NCBI GenBank assembly: GCA_020638335.1
Contig: JACKIT010000002.1
Location: 1-64,000 of the forward strand
From: Rhodospirillales bacterium
GTDB taxonomy: Bacteria > Pseudomonadota > Alphaproteobacteria > Micavibrionales > Micavibrionaceae
Direction: 5' to 3'
Length of the DNA stretch: 64,000 nucleotides
The notes below the pieces were generated by a model, which saw only the letters and a program-made list of their open reading frames with translations, ran no database searches and was not told where the DNA came from. The position numbers and the translations under genes were made by a program. Shown in pieces: positions 51,964 to 60,291 of the stretch (position 1 is the stretch's first letter; each line of letters begins with the position of its first letter).

Positions 51964-52257
51964 ATGCTTGATTTTGGCTGGGCAGAGTTGTTTTTGGTGA
52001 TGGCGGTGGCGGTGTTTGTCATTGGGCCGAAAGAGATTCCCGGCCTGATGCGCGGGTTGGGGCGGCTGTTCCGGCGTTTTCAGTATATGAAATATGCGCT
52101 GTCTCAGCAGTTTGAGGATTTTATGCAGGCCCAAGGCCTCAACGAGGCGGTGAATTTTGAAGCCCGCCACGACGGGGTGGAGGAGTTTGACGAGGCCGGT
52201 GAGGATGAAGAGGTTATGAAGCCTTTGGACGAGGAAGGCTTAGATGAATCCAAATAA
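51964..52257 (+). CDS. tatB: Twin-arginine translocase subunit TatB
   Basis: 97 residues: N-terminal membrane helix with the conserved Glu and Gly-Pro hinge ('WAELFLVMAVAVFVIGPKEIP'), an amphipathic helix and a long acidic C-terminus. TatB with TatC binds twin-arginine signal peptides. The start is 1 bp after the GNAT stop. A palindromic repeat separates it from tatC. Confidence 0.92.
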   Translation: MLDFGWAELFLVMAVAVFVIGPKEIPGLMRGLGRLFRRFQYMKYALSQQFEDFMQAQGLNEAVNFEARHDGVEEFDEAGEDEEVMKPLDEEGLDESK

Positions 52258-52258
52258 T

Positions 52259-52342
52259 TGTCATTGCGAGGAGGCCGTAAAGCCGACGCGGCAATCTAGA
52301 ACTGGATTGCTTCCCCCGGCTTTCGCTCGGGGTCGCAATGAC
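52259..52342. repeat. TCATTGCGAGGAGG-type palindrome between tatB and tatC
   Basis: TCATTGCGAGGAGGCC...GCGGCAATCT and TGGATTGCTTCC...GGTCGCAATGACG are inverted halves. This repeat type is common in proteobacteria. Its right end contains an ATG (52338) in frame with tatC, so the apparent longer tatC start is repeat-derived. Confidence 0.8.
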
Positions 52343-52355
52343 GGGAGTGTCAGAA

Positions 52356-53129
52356 ATGACTGAAAACACGGCCCAGCCTTTGACCGAACATTTGATTGAA
52401 TTGCGTCAGCGTCTGCTTTGGGTGGTGGGGGCGATGATTGTTGGCACGGCGGTGTGTTTCGGGTTTGTCGAGCAGATTTACAGTTTTTTGGTGGCGCCGC
52501 TGGCCGCAGCGATGGGCGAGGGCGATAGTCAGCGTTTGATTTATACCGGCCTGACCGAAGCGTTTTTTACCTATTTGAAGGTGGCGTTTTTCGCCGGGAT
52601 TTTCCTGACCTTCCCGATTTTGCTGGTGCAGATCTGGGGCTTTATCGCGCCGGGGCTGTATGACAATGAGCGTAAGGCGTTCTTGCCGTTTATGGTGGCG
52701 ACGCCGATCCTGTTTTTTGCCGGTGGGGCGGTGGTGTATTACGTTGTGCTCCCCATGGCCTGGCCGTTCTTTTTGTCGTTCCAGACGAATGCCGAGCAAA
52801 CCGCTTTGCCGATCCAGCTTGAGGCGCGGGTGAGTGAATATCTGGATCTCATCATGACGTTGATTTTTGCGTTTGGGTTGTGTTTTCAACTGCCTGTGGC
52901 GTTGACGCTGATGGGTAAGGCGGGGCTGATCAGTGCGGATTGGCTGGCGTCAAAGCGCAAATATGCGGTCATTTTGACATTTATTGTGGCTGCTTTTATT
53001 ACGCCGCCGGATGTGATTAGCCAAATCCTGCTGGCTGTGCCAATATTGGGCCTGTACGAACTCTCTATTATTCTCATCCGCCATGCCGCAAAGCAAAAGT
53101 CCAAAAGCCCAGTATCAACGCCGTCTTGA
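52356..53129 (+). CDS. tatC: Twin-arginine translocase subunit TatC
   Basis: Start ATG 52356 with GGGAG 8 bp upstream. The in-frame ATG 52338 belongs to the adjacent repeat. 257 residues with six membrane helices, N-terminal 'PLTEHLIELRQRLLW' and 'YTGLTEAFFTYLKVAFFAG', the conserved signal-peptide-binding loop 'FPILLVQIWGFIAPGLYDNERK'. Core receptor of the Tat pathway. The end overlaps the zapE start by 47 bp. serS, often next, is absent. Confidence 0.95.
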   Translation: MTENTAQPLTEHLIELRQRLLWVVGAMIVGTAVCFGFVEQIYSFLVAPLAAAMGEGDSQRLIYTGLTEAFFTYLKVAFFAGIFLTFPILLVQIWGFIAPGLYDNERKAFLPFMVATPILFFAGGAVVYYVVLPMAWPFFLSFQTNAEQTALPIQLEARVSEYLDLIMTLIFAFGLCFQLPVALTLMGKAGLISADWLASKRKYAVILTFIVAAFITPPDVISQILLAVPILGLYELSIILIRHAAKQKSKSPVSTPS

Positions 53130-54213
53130 TGAAGGCGTTTTGAAGCCTGACCCTATACAGAAAAGGGCCATTCAGGCGCTGGATCGGCTGTATTGGGAGT
53201 TGGTGGAAATTTCCGAACATTCGGCGACTTGCCGGGGCTGGCGCGCGGTTAAAGAAAAGATTCCGTTTTTAAGTACGGCACCGGAGGCCGCCCGCGGGCT
53301 ATATATGTATGGCGGGGTGGGGCGCGGCAAATCGATGCTGATGGATTTGTTTTATGATTGTTTGCCTGAAAGCATTCCAAAGCGGCGGGTGCATTTCCAC
53401 GCCTTTATGATTGAGTTGCATGATTATCACCATGCACGGCGCAGGCAGGACGATGTGTGCGAGGGGATGGATGGAATATTGCCGCTGTTCGCCGAGCGGA
53501 TCGCCGAGCGGGTGCGGGTCTTGTGTTTTGATGAATTTCACGTCACCGATGTGGCTGATGCGATGATTTTGGGGCGGCTGTTTCGGCATTTGTTCGAGCG
53601 TGGGGTGGTGGTGGTGGCGACAAGCAATTGGGAACCGGAGCGGCTGTATGAAGGCGGTTTGCAGCGCGACCGTTTCCTGCCGTTTATCGATTTGTTGAAA
53701 GAGAAGATGGAGGTGATGCATCTGGATGGGCCGGTGGATTACCGTACGAAGTTTTTGATGCAGGAGGGCACGTATTTCTGGCCGTTGGGCCAAGAGACGA
53801 CGCGTCATGCCAATACGGTGTTTAATGCGCTCACTGACAATGCCGTGCCGGATACGGATACGCTAGAGGTTAAAGGGCGCACGATTGAGGTGGAAGCGGT
53901 GGCGCGTGGGGTGGCGCGGTTTACGTTCGCGCAGCTGTGTGAGCGTCCGCATGGGGCGGAGGATTATCTGGAGATCGTTAATAATTACCATACGGTGTTT
54001 GTCGAGGGGATTCCGGCGCTCGGCTATGACCGGCGCAATGAGGCCAAGCGGTTTATGATTTTAATCGATACGCTGTATGAGGCGGGGACGAAACTGGTGG
54101 CTACTGCCGAGGCGCTGCCCGATCAGCTCTATCGTGGGCACGATCATGCGTTTGAGTTTCAGCGCACGGTGTCGCGCTTGCAGGAAATGCAAAGCGCGGA
54201 GTATTTGGCATAA
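53083..54213 (+). CDS. zapE: Cell division ATPase ZapE (AFG1 family)
   Basis: 376 residues, an AFG1-type AAA ATPase: Walker A 'MYGGVGRGKSMLMD', Walker B 'VRVLCFDEFHVTDVADAMIL', sensor 'VVVVATSNWEP'. In E. coli ZapE affects Z-ring stability under low oxygen. Overlaps tatC by 47 bp. Position upstream of mdh fits alphaproteobacteria. Confidence 0.92.
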   Translation: MPQSKSPKAQYQRRLDEGVLKPDPIQKRAIQALDRLYWELVEISEHSATCRGWRAVKEKIPFLSTAPEAARGLYMYGGVGRGKSMLMDLFYDCLPESIPKRRVHFHAFMIELHDYHHARRRQDDVCEGMDGILPLFAERIAERVRVLCFDEFHVTDVADAMILGRLFRHLFERGVVVVATSNWEPERLYEGGLQRDRFLPFIDLLKEKMEVMHLDGPVDYRTKFLMQEGTYFWPLGQETTRHANTVFNALTDNAVPDTDTLEVKGRTIEVEAVARGVARFTFAQLCERPHGAEDYLEIVNNYHTVFVEGIPALGYDRRNEAKRFMILIDTLYEAGTKLVATAEALPDQLYRGHDHAFEFQRTVSRLQEMQSAEYLA

Positions 54214-54265
54214 CGCATGCATGGATTTTGGCTGGAATAAATAGCGAATCAGGTAATTTGAGAGT

Positions 54266-55513
54266 GTGATGGTTAAGTTTATCGATAAATTCTTCGGCAA
54301 AACGCCGAAAAGCTATGAAGAGCAGCGCGCGGCGCTGGCCTCAGCCAATGTGAAAGAGCGGTTGTCGCTGGCCTCGAATACCAAGACCAATAAGGAGATT
54401 CTGTATTATCTGGCGGAAAAAGACCCGTCGCCGAAGGTGCGCAAGGCTGTGGCGGAAAATGAGGCGATGCCGGTGCAGGTTTCGACTGTTTTGGCCGCGG
54501 ATGATGAAGCGGACGTGCGGTTGGCGCTGGCCGGGCGGCTGGTGGATTTGTTGCCCGATGTTTCACAGGACCAGCAAAGCCAGCTTTATGCGTTTGTGGT
54601 ACAGGCGCTGGGAACGTTAGCGCTGGATGAGGTGCTGAAAATTCGTGTGGCACTGTCTTCGACGTTGAAGGATCATGCGCATACGCCGCCGAAAATCGCC
54701 GGGCAGTTGGCGCGGGATGTCGAGCAGCAGGTGTCCGAGCCGATTTTGCGATTTTGCAGCGCTTTGTCGAATGCGGATTTGCTGGATATTCTCAAAAGTC
54801 ATCCGGCCAGTTGGGTGATTGAGGCAATCGCCAGCCGGGACAGCGTGAGCGAGGAATTGTCCGAAGCGGTGGTTGAAACGCGTGATAGCTATGGTGGGAG
54901 CGCGTTGATTGGCAATGACGGAGCGCTGCTCTCGGATAATTTATTACATCGGATTGTTGAAATCGCCCGCACCTTGCCGGAATGGCAAAAGCCGATGGCG
55001 GTGCGCAAGTCTTTACCGGTGTCGATTGCGCGGGATCTGGCGGAATTTGTCGATGCGTCGGTGCGCGATATGTTGCTCAAGCGCGGGGATTTTGATGAAA
55101 ATACGACGGAAGAATTGGCAGCGGTGTTTCGCCGGCGCGTGGATTTTGTTGATGAGGGCGCGGATGAAACGCCGCGTGATAAGCTGGCACGGTTAATACA
55201 AGAAGGCGGGTTAAACGAGGAGGTGATTTCCGATGCGCTGGCGATGCGTGAGAAGGAATTCGTCGCCGAGGCGATTGCGTATCTTGGCAAAACAACGGCG
55301 AGTCAGGTGCAAAAGATTTTTGATATGGGAGCGGCCAAGCCGATTGTCGCTTTGGCCTGGCATGCGGGGCTGTCGATGCGATTGGCGTTGGCGCTGCAAA
55401 AAGAGGCAGGCCGCGTAAATCCAAAAGAGATCCTTTATCCCAAGGGCGGGACGGATTATCCGCTTTCTGAGGAGGATCTGAACTGGCAGCTTGAGTTTTT
55501 GGGGTTGAAGTAG
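54266..55513 (+). CDS. DUF2336 domain protein
   Basis: 415 helical residues with 'VKERLSLASNTKTNKEILYY', 'DADVRLALAGRLVDLLP'-type HEAT-like repeats at the start (residues ~30-110) and a DUF2336 core further on ('LARLIQEGGLNEEVISDAL', 'FVAEAIAYLGKTTASQVQKI'). DUF2336 proteins are frequent in alphaproteobacteria, function unknown. It stands alone between zapE and mdh. Soluble, no signal. Confidence 0.8.
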   Translation: MMVKFIDKFFGKTPKSYEEQRAALASANVKERLSLASNTKTNKEILYYLAEKDPSPKVRKAVAENEAMPVQVSTVLAADDEADVRLALAGRLVDLLPDVSQDQQSQLYAFVVQALGTLALDEVLKIRVALSSTLKDHAHTPPKIAGQLARDVEQQVSEPILRFCSALSNADLLDILKSHPASWVIEAIASRDSVSEELSEAVVETRDSYGGSALIGNDGALLSDNLLHRIVEIARTLPEWQKPMAVRKSLPVSIARDLAEFVDASVRDMLLKRGDFDENTTEELAAVFRRRVDFVDEGADETPRDKLARLIQEGGLNEEVISDALAMREKEFVAEAIAYLGKTTASQVQKIFDMGAAKPIVALAWHAGLSMRLALALQKEAGRVNPKEILYPKGGTDYPLSEEDLNWQLEFLGLK

Positions 55514-55530
55514 GTCTAATATTTTAGTTT

Positions 55531-55617
55531 TAAACCACAGAAGATCACAGTGAAGAACAGGGGCGTTTTAAGAATGCCGGATGCTCCTGTGTTTCATCTG
55601 TGTTCAGTTGTGGTTTT
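55531..55617. repeat. AACCACAGA-type palindrome upstream of mdh
   Basis: AAACCACAGAAGATCACAGTGAA at the left and TTCATCTGTGTTCAGTTGTGGTTT at the right are imperfect inverted arms around CGTTTTAAGAATGCC. It lies just upstream of the mdh leader. Confidence 0.6.
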
Positions 55618-55674
55618 ATTCTTATTCGTGGTTTATAAATAAGCGGTAGAAATTAAAGAAAGGATTCTCTTATC

Positions 55675-56676
55675 ATGAAAGCTCCTAAACGTGTTGTGGT
55701 GACCGGTAGTGCCGGTCAAATTGGGTATGCATTGTTGTTTCGTATCGCCTCGGGGGCGATGCTTGGCGACGATCAGCCGGTGATTTTGCATTTGCTGGAA
55801 ATTCCACCAGCGATGGGTGCGTTGCAAGGCGTGGTGATGGAGCTCAATGATTGCGCGTTTCCGTTGCTGGCGGGCATTGTTGCGACGGATCAGCTCGATG
55901 TGGCGTTCAAGGATGTTGATTATGCGTTTTTAGTTGGTTCCATGCCGCGTAAAGAGGGTATGGAGCGCAGTGATCTGCTGACCGCGAATGGCGGGATTTT
56001 CGGGCCGCAGGGCAAGGCGCTGAATGATTATGCCAGCCGCGATGTGAAGGTTCTGGTGGTCGGCAACCCGGCGAATACGAACTGTCTGATTGCCAAGGAA
56101 AACGCACCCGATCTACCTGCGGAATCTTTCAGCGCGATGGTGCGGCTCGATCACAACCGGGCGATTTCGCAATTGGCCGAAAAGACGGATGTTCATTCCA
56201 CTGATATTAAAAAAATGATTATCTGGGGGAACCACAGTTCGACGCAATATCCTGATCTTCATCATGTGAGTGTGACGGGTGAAGCGGCGATGTCGAAGGT
56301 TGATCAGGCCTGGTATGAGGGTGAGTTTATCCCGACTGTGCAGCAGCGCGGCGCGGCGATTATCAAAGCGCGCGGGGCGTCTTCTGCGGCTTCGGCGGCA
56401 TCTGCGGCGATCGATCATATGCGCAATTGGGCGCTGGGCACGCCGAAAGGTGACTGGGTGTCGATGGCGGTGCCTTCGGATGGATCATATGGCATTGCGC
56501 CGGGTGTGATTTACGGTTATCCGTGCACATGTCCGGGCGATGGAACATACAAAATCGTTCAGGGGCTGGAGATTAATGCGTTTTCACGCGCGCGCATGGA
56601 TGCCACGGATGCAGAGCTGCGTGAAGAGAGAAAGGCTGTTGAGGCTTTGCTCGGTAGCCAGAGCAAAGCGGCGTAA
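55675..56676 (+). CDS. mdh: Malate dehydrogenase, cytosolic (type 2-like) form
   Basis: Interconverts malate and oxaloacetate with NAD in the TCA cycle. 333 residues: NAD motif '[20 protein letters not shown]', substrate Arg in '[13 protein letters not shown]', '[12 protein letters not shown]', catalytic Asp/Arg in '[11 protein letters not shown]' and His in '[11 protein letters not shown]'. These features mark the form related to eukaryotic cytosolic MDH, found for example in beta-proteobacteria. Most alphaproteobacteria keep the LDH-like form next to sucC instead. So gene position is ancestral-like but the enzyme type is different. Three opposite genes separate it from sucC. Confidence 0.94.
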   Translation: MKAPKRVVVTGSAGQIGYALLFRIASGAMLGDDQPVILHLLEIPPAMGALQGVVMELNDCAFPLLAGIVATDQLDVAFKDVDYAFLVGSMPRKEGMERSDLLTANGGIFGPQGKALNDYASRDVKVLVVGNPANTNCLIAKENAPDLPAESFSAMVRLDHNRAISQLAEKTDVHSTDIKKMIIWGNHSSTQYPDLHHVSVTGEAAMSKVDQAWYEGEFIPTVQQRGAAIIKARGASSAASAASAAIDHMRNWALGTPKGDWVSMAVPSDGSYGIAPGVIYGYPCTCPGDGTYKIVQGLEINAFSRARMDATDAELREERKAVEALLGSQSKAA

Positions 56677-56743
56677 GATCGTCTCAATTTTGCCAAAACA
56701 GGCGTCGGTTGTGCATTTATGCAGGCCGGCGTTTTGTTTTTAT

Positions 56744-56766
56744 ACGATACGGATCGTATCGTTTTA
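56744..56766. terminator. Terminator between mdh and the lytic transglycosylase gene
   Basis: ACGATACG GAT CGTATCGT is a perfect 8-bp hairpin followed by TTTT and preceded by a T/A-rich stretch. It can serve the convergent mdh gene and, less well, the minus-strand gene. Confidence 0.65.
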
Positions 56767-56808
56767 AATAAGTTTAGACCGGGTTTGAGATAAATCGTCT
56801 GCGATATC

Positions 56809-58152
56809 TTAGGTTTTGATCGGAGACGGCGGTGTGCTGGCGACTTGTGTCGGCGGCTCGGGTTCGGGCTTGATTAAGCCCAGATCTTCCATTTTGGCGA
56901 TGGCGGTTTGTCGTTGTTCATCGCTCCAATATTCGGGGGCTGTTTCTTTGAGATACTTATTTGTTTGCTCGCGCCAGCTGTCATCGTCTCCTTTGCCCAG
57001 CCTTTGGTTTTGCTCATCTGTGTAAGCGATCCATTCTTCGCTTTTTAATTCGCTTACCGGTTTATCCAGTGCTCTGGCGATTTTTCTAAGCGCACCTTCA
57101 CCGCCATTATAAGCGATGGTTGCCAGACGTTGGCTTTTGTATTTTTGAGTCAGGTCGCCAACATGCTCTACGGCGGCGCGTAATGATTTTTCAGGATTAA
57201 AGTAGTCAGCATAATTATTGGCAGATGAGAGGCCATATTTTTCGCCTACGCTTTCGATCATTTGTCCCATACCGCGCGCACGGCCCCATCTTGTTTCTTT
57301 GCCGATGGCGTTCGCGTCAAATGCAGATTCCCGATAAATCTGGTTGAGGAACAGGTTGGTGTCGAGTTTTATTTGCCCCTCGCTGAGATTGTCATTGTAT
57401 TCTTTAACGGCGGCAATCGCCATATTGACGTGGTTTTTAAATGTTGTCGGGCCTTTTTCTTCAAGCTTTTCCAACAACTCCGGTCTGAGCAGCGTTTCGC
57501 CTTCCGGATTTGTGATATGTGGAAAAAATTTGGTTGTAAATTCCGCAGTGGAGAGCTGGCGGTCTGGGTGGTTTTTGTCTTCTACGACTTTTTTCAAGGC
57601 TGCTTTTTGCGTGTCGGCGGCCTGGGATGCAGGGCCGGGATCGCCGCCGGCGATTTTATCATTGTAGTCTTTGTGTTTTGGTTCTTTAGGATAGAAGAGT
57701 TCCAATAGCATATGGGCTTGTACATTATCGTCAGAAAGCGATGCGGCGAGATAGGTGAACAGTTTTTCAATGGCTTCGCCGAAACTGAGTTGACCGCCGG
57801 AATGTCTTGCCCAGCCGGTGATGGTGCCGTCTGGTGCCACAATTTTGCGCAGGCCGCTTGCTATTTCTATATCGGTGAGTTCGCGCAGCGGCGGCTCTTC
57901 GTATTTTTTCTTTTTCTTTTGTTCTTCTGCGGGCTTTTTTGTGACTTCTTCAAATTTCGGTTTGATCTTGTCATCTGCGTTTCCAGCATTTGCGGTCGGC
58001 GCATCGTTCTTGGAAGTGTTTGTATCCGGCTGCGTTTTGCCGTTATCTGCGGCTTTGAATTTGGGCGTAAGTGTTTTATCGTTGCTTTCTTGTGGCGCCA
58101 CGCTCTTTTTTTCACTGTCGGGAGATGTCGCTGAATCTGTTATATCAGCCAT
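56809..58152 (-). CDS. Lytic transglycosylase (SLT domain) without signal peptide
   Basis: Start ATG 58152 with GAGGGTG upstream. A GTG at 58158 is less well placed. Residues 1-~95 are charged and disordered with no signal peptide. A middle region (~100-260) is not recognised. A C-terminal SLT domain lies at ~270-400: catalytic Glu in 'IYRESAFDANAIG', 'RARGMGQMIESVGEKYGL', 'FNPEKSLRAAVEHVGDL' and 'LATIAYNGGEGAL'. These enzymes cut the glycan strand of peptidoglycan. Absence of a Sec signal suggests export by a special system, or a cytosolic precursor. First of three adjacent opposite-strand genes between mdh and sucC. Confidence 0.82.
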   Translation of the reverse strand: MADITDSATSPDSEKKSVAPQESNDKTLTPKFKAADNGKTQPDTNTSKNDAPTANAGNADDKIKPKFEEVTKKPAEEQKKKKKYEEPPLRELTDIEIASGLRKIVAPDGTITGWARHSGGQLSFGEAIEKLFTYLAASLSDDNVQAHMLLELFYPKEPKHKDYNDKIAGGDPGPASQAADTQKAALKKVVEDKNHPDRQLSTAEFTTKFFPHITNPEGETLLRPELLEKLEEKGPTTFKNHVNMAIAAVKEYNDNLSEGQIKLDTNLFLNQIYRESAFDANAIGKETRWGRARGMGQMIESVGEKYGLSSANNYADYFNPEKSLRAAVEHVGDLTQKYKSQRLATIAYNGGEGALRKIARALDKPVSELKSEEWIAYTDEQNQRLGKGDDDSWREQTNKYLKETAPEYWSDEQRQTAIAKMEDLGLIKPEPEPPTQVASTPPSPIKT

Positions 58153-58272
58153 GGTCACACCCTCTTTTTTACTGCCGTTCTATTATTTGTTCTTTTTCGT
58201 TTCCCCTATTATGGAGAAAGAGGGTTAATTTTTGGTTAAAATTGTGGGGTATTGGGAGGGTGATGGCTGTTT

Positions 58273-60132
58273 TTAGCTCATCATGCCGGGGCTGCTGGGG
58301 CTTCCGGTGTTTGCTGTTGGCGAGAATGCATCCATGTCGATATTCAGATCATTATTAGCCGATGGGTCTTCCTGTTCTGTTAGCATGTGCTTGTTTTCAG
58401 CAAATTGTTTGTCGAATTCCGAGTCTGATTTCAGGCCTGTGTCTGCTGCCGGAGCAGGGGTTTGTGTATTTGTCGCCGCCGGTTTTTCTATCGGCACATA
58501 ATCGTCTGCTGCTGATTGATACTGATTTGGGTTGAAAGGCTCTTCGATTGCGAGACCTTCTTGTTCTACAGCCTTTTCTGCAAGGGCTTGTTCTTTTTCG
58601 CTTAACGGTCTCGTAGCGTCGGTAACGTCGTTTGAGGTTGTCTGTGTGTTGCCTAGAGAGCGTTGTTCTGCTGCGTAAGCGCGTGCACGGTTTATGACTT
58701 GCTGCTCTTGTTCCATTGTCGCTGGATGAGGGGCATCAAGAGTCAGGCTGCCGTTTTCGTCCTGGTTGCTCGACAGAGATTCATCAATCTGATCCTGGAT
58801 TTCAAGGTAACGGTCAAATGCCTCATCTGATGCTTCTTCGCTGGTATTTTCATCAGCTATAATGTTTTCTAAGCTGGCTAACTCATTTTGTAAAAATGTA
58901 AGCTGGTTTGCCAGATCGTATTGGCTGGAATATTTATCATACAGGCCATCGGCCAGTTCTACATATTGAGTTTGTAACGCTTCATCCTGGTTGTAAGATG
59001 CATAAGATTCTAGCGCATATGCGGCACCTTCCGGGTCTTGGTTAGCAAACATCTGACCTAATTGACGGTCTATGTCTATGTATGCCTGGTCTTTGTATTC
59101 GGGGTCGAGATCATCAATGTAAACATTATTACCGTCGTCATCTTTGACGTAATATACGCCCGGGTTTTCTATTTCTTCATAAACGAGACGGGCTTCACCC
59201 AAGGCCAGGACGGCGACGAAGTCCTTTCTGAAGCTTTGGACGCCTTCCATGATTTCTCTCTGCTCGGTGGGCAGTTCTGCAACCCATGTTGATATGGCTG
59301 TTTCCTGATCGTAAAGAGCGGCGACGGAGTTGTTTTTATATTGATTATAAGTTTGTGCAAAAGCCGGGTCGTTTGCGGCGTGTTCGTCCATTTTCTGGAT
59401 CATTGCATCGGCTTGTGCGCGTGCTTGTGCGGCAGATAATTCGGGGTTTTGTTGTTGTAGTTGTTGTGCCAAAGACTGTGCGAATTTTTCGTCAATCATA
59501 TCGTGGAGCTGTTCGTCTGTGTATTTCGCGAACTCAGGATTTTCACGCATTTTGTCAAAGAGATCCTGATGGAGCTGCGCTCTAAGCTTGGCTTGTTCTG
59601 CGATGTCATCGGTTCCAAGAATGCTTGCTGCTGCGGCATCGAACATGTTTTGATTTTGATTGAAAAATTCTTCGATCTCGAGTGGGAACAATATGCCGCC
59701 TATTAATGTGTCTCTCAGGCGTTGTTCGCGTTTTTGCTGCTCGTTCTGATCTAAAGATGCGTAGGTGGATGATTGTGCGGTTACAAAAGAGCCGCCTGCG
59801 CCTTGTAGCGCTAAATTCTGGAGTATGAATTGCACAGCCGGGCCATCGGTGCCAAAGAGGACTTCGAATTGCGGGCTTTGTACATCCGTTTCTACATTGG
59901 CTATATCTGCGATGAGTTCGCGTACGACTTCCGGCGGCGCTTTTTCCAACGCTGCTTGTGCACGATCCAACTGATCGGCAGAGAATTTGTCAGGTGAAAT
60001 TGTATTTAGCGTGTTTGTTTGCTGGAGGATGTCGCGGGTGTTTTGCGGGGATGCAAAAGCCACCGTGTTTGCAGGCGCATTCTCCGGCAAAATTTGTGGT
60101 TTTTTATCTTCTATGTAACTTAGTAGCGACAC
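58273..60132 (-). CDS. Large Gln/Asp/Glu-rich protein of unknown function
   Basis: 619 residues, GTG start at 60132 with AAGGGTG about 10 bp upstream. No signal peptide or membrane helix. Acidic and Gln-rich, largely helical, with a predicted coiled region (~390-440) and disordered Ser/Thr/Pro-rich C-terminal ~100 residues ('ATNTQTPAPAADTG'). A short segment 'GVYYVKDDDGNNVYIDDLD' recalls segments of the next gene's product. No known domain. Composition and lack of a signal fit a substrate of a specialised secretion system, which is only inference. It lies 114 bp from the transglycosylase gene on the same strand. Confidence 0.6.
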   Translation of the reverse strand: MSLLSYIEDKKPQILPENAPANTVAFASPQNTRDILQQTNTLNTISPDKFSADQLDRAQAALEKAPPEVVRELIADIANVETDVQSPQFEVLFGTDGPAVQFILQNLALQGAGGSFVTAQSSTYASLDQNEQQKREQRLRDTLIGGILFPLEIEEFFNQNQNMFDAAAASILGTDDIAEQAKLRAQLHQDLFDKMRENPEFAKYTDEQLHDMIDEKFAQSLAQQLQQQNPELSAAQARAQADAMIQKMDEHAANDPAFAQTYNQYKNNSVAALYDQETAISTWVAELPTEQREIMEGVQSFRKDFVAVLALGEARLVYEEIENPGVYYVKDDDGNNVYIDDLDPEYKDQAYIDIDRQLGQMFANQDPEGAAYALESYASYNQDEALQTQYVELADGLYDKYSSQYDLANQLTFLQNELASLENIIADENTSEEASDEAFDRYLEIQDQIDESLSSNQDENGSLTLDAPHPATMEQEQQVINRARAYAAEQRSLGNTQTTSNDVTDATRPLSEKEQALAEKAVEQEGLAIEEPFNPNQYQSAADDYVPIEKPAATNTQTPAPAADTGLKSDSEFDKQFAENKHMLTEQEDPSANNDLNIDMDAFSPTANTGSPSSPGMMS

Positions 60133-60291
60133 TTAGTCCCACACCCTTTTTTATTTTTTCTTTAGTTTTCAAAACCTTGTTTGAAAAACATTTACACGCG
60201 TTTATCATAATACTTAAAAGTTTAAGTTTTATTAACGTTTTGAAAATACTTGAAGTAAATTTTGGAGGTTCCGGGGCGCAAATAGGTGATT

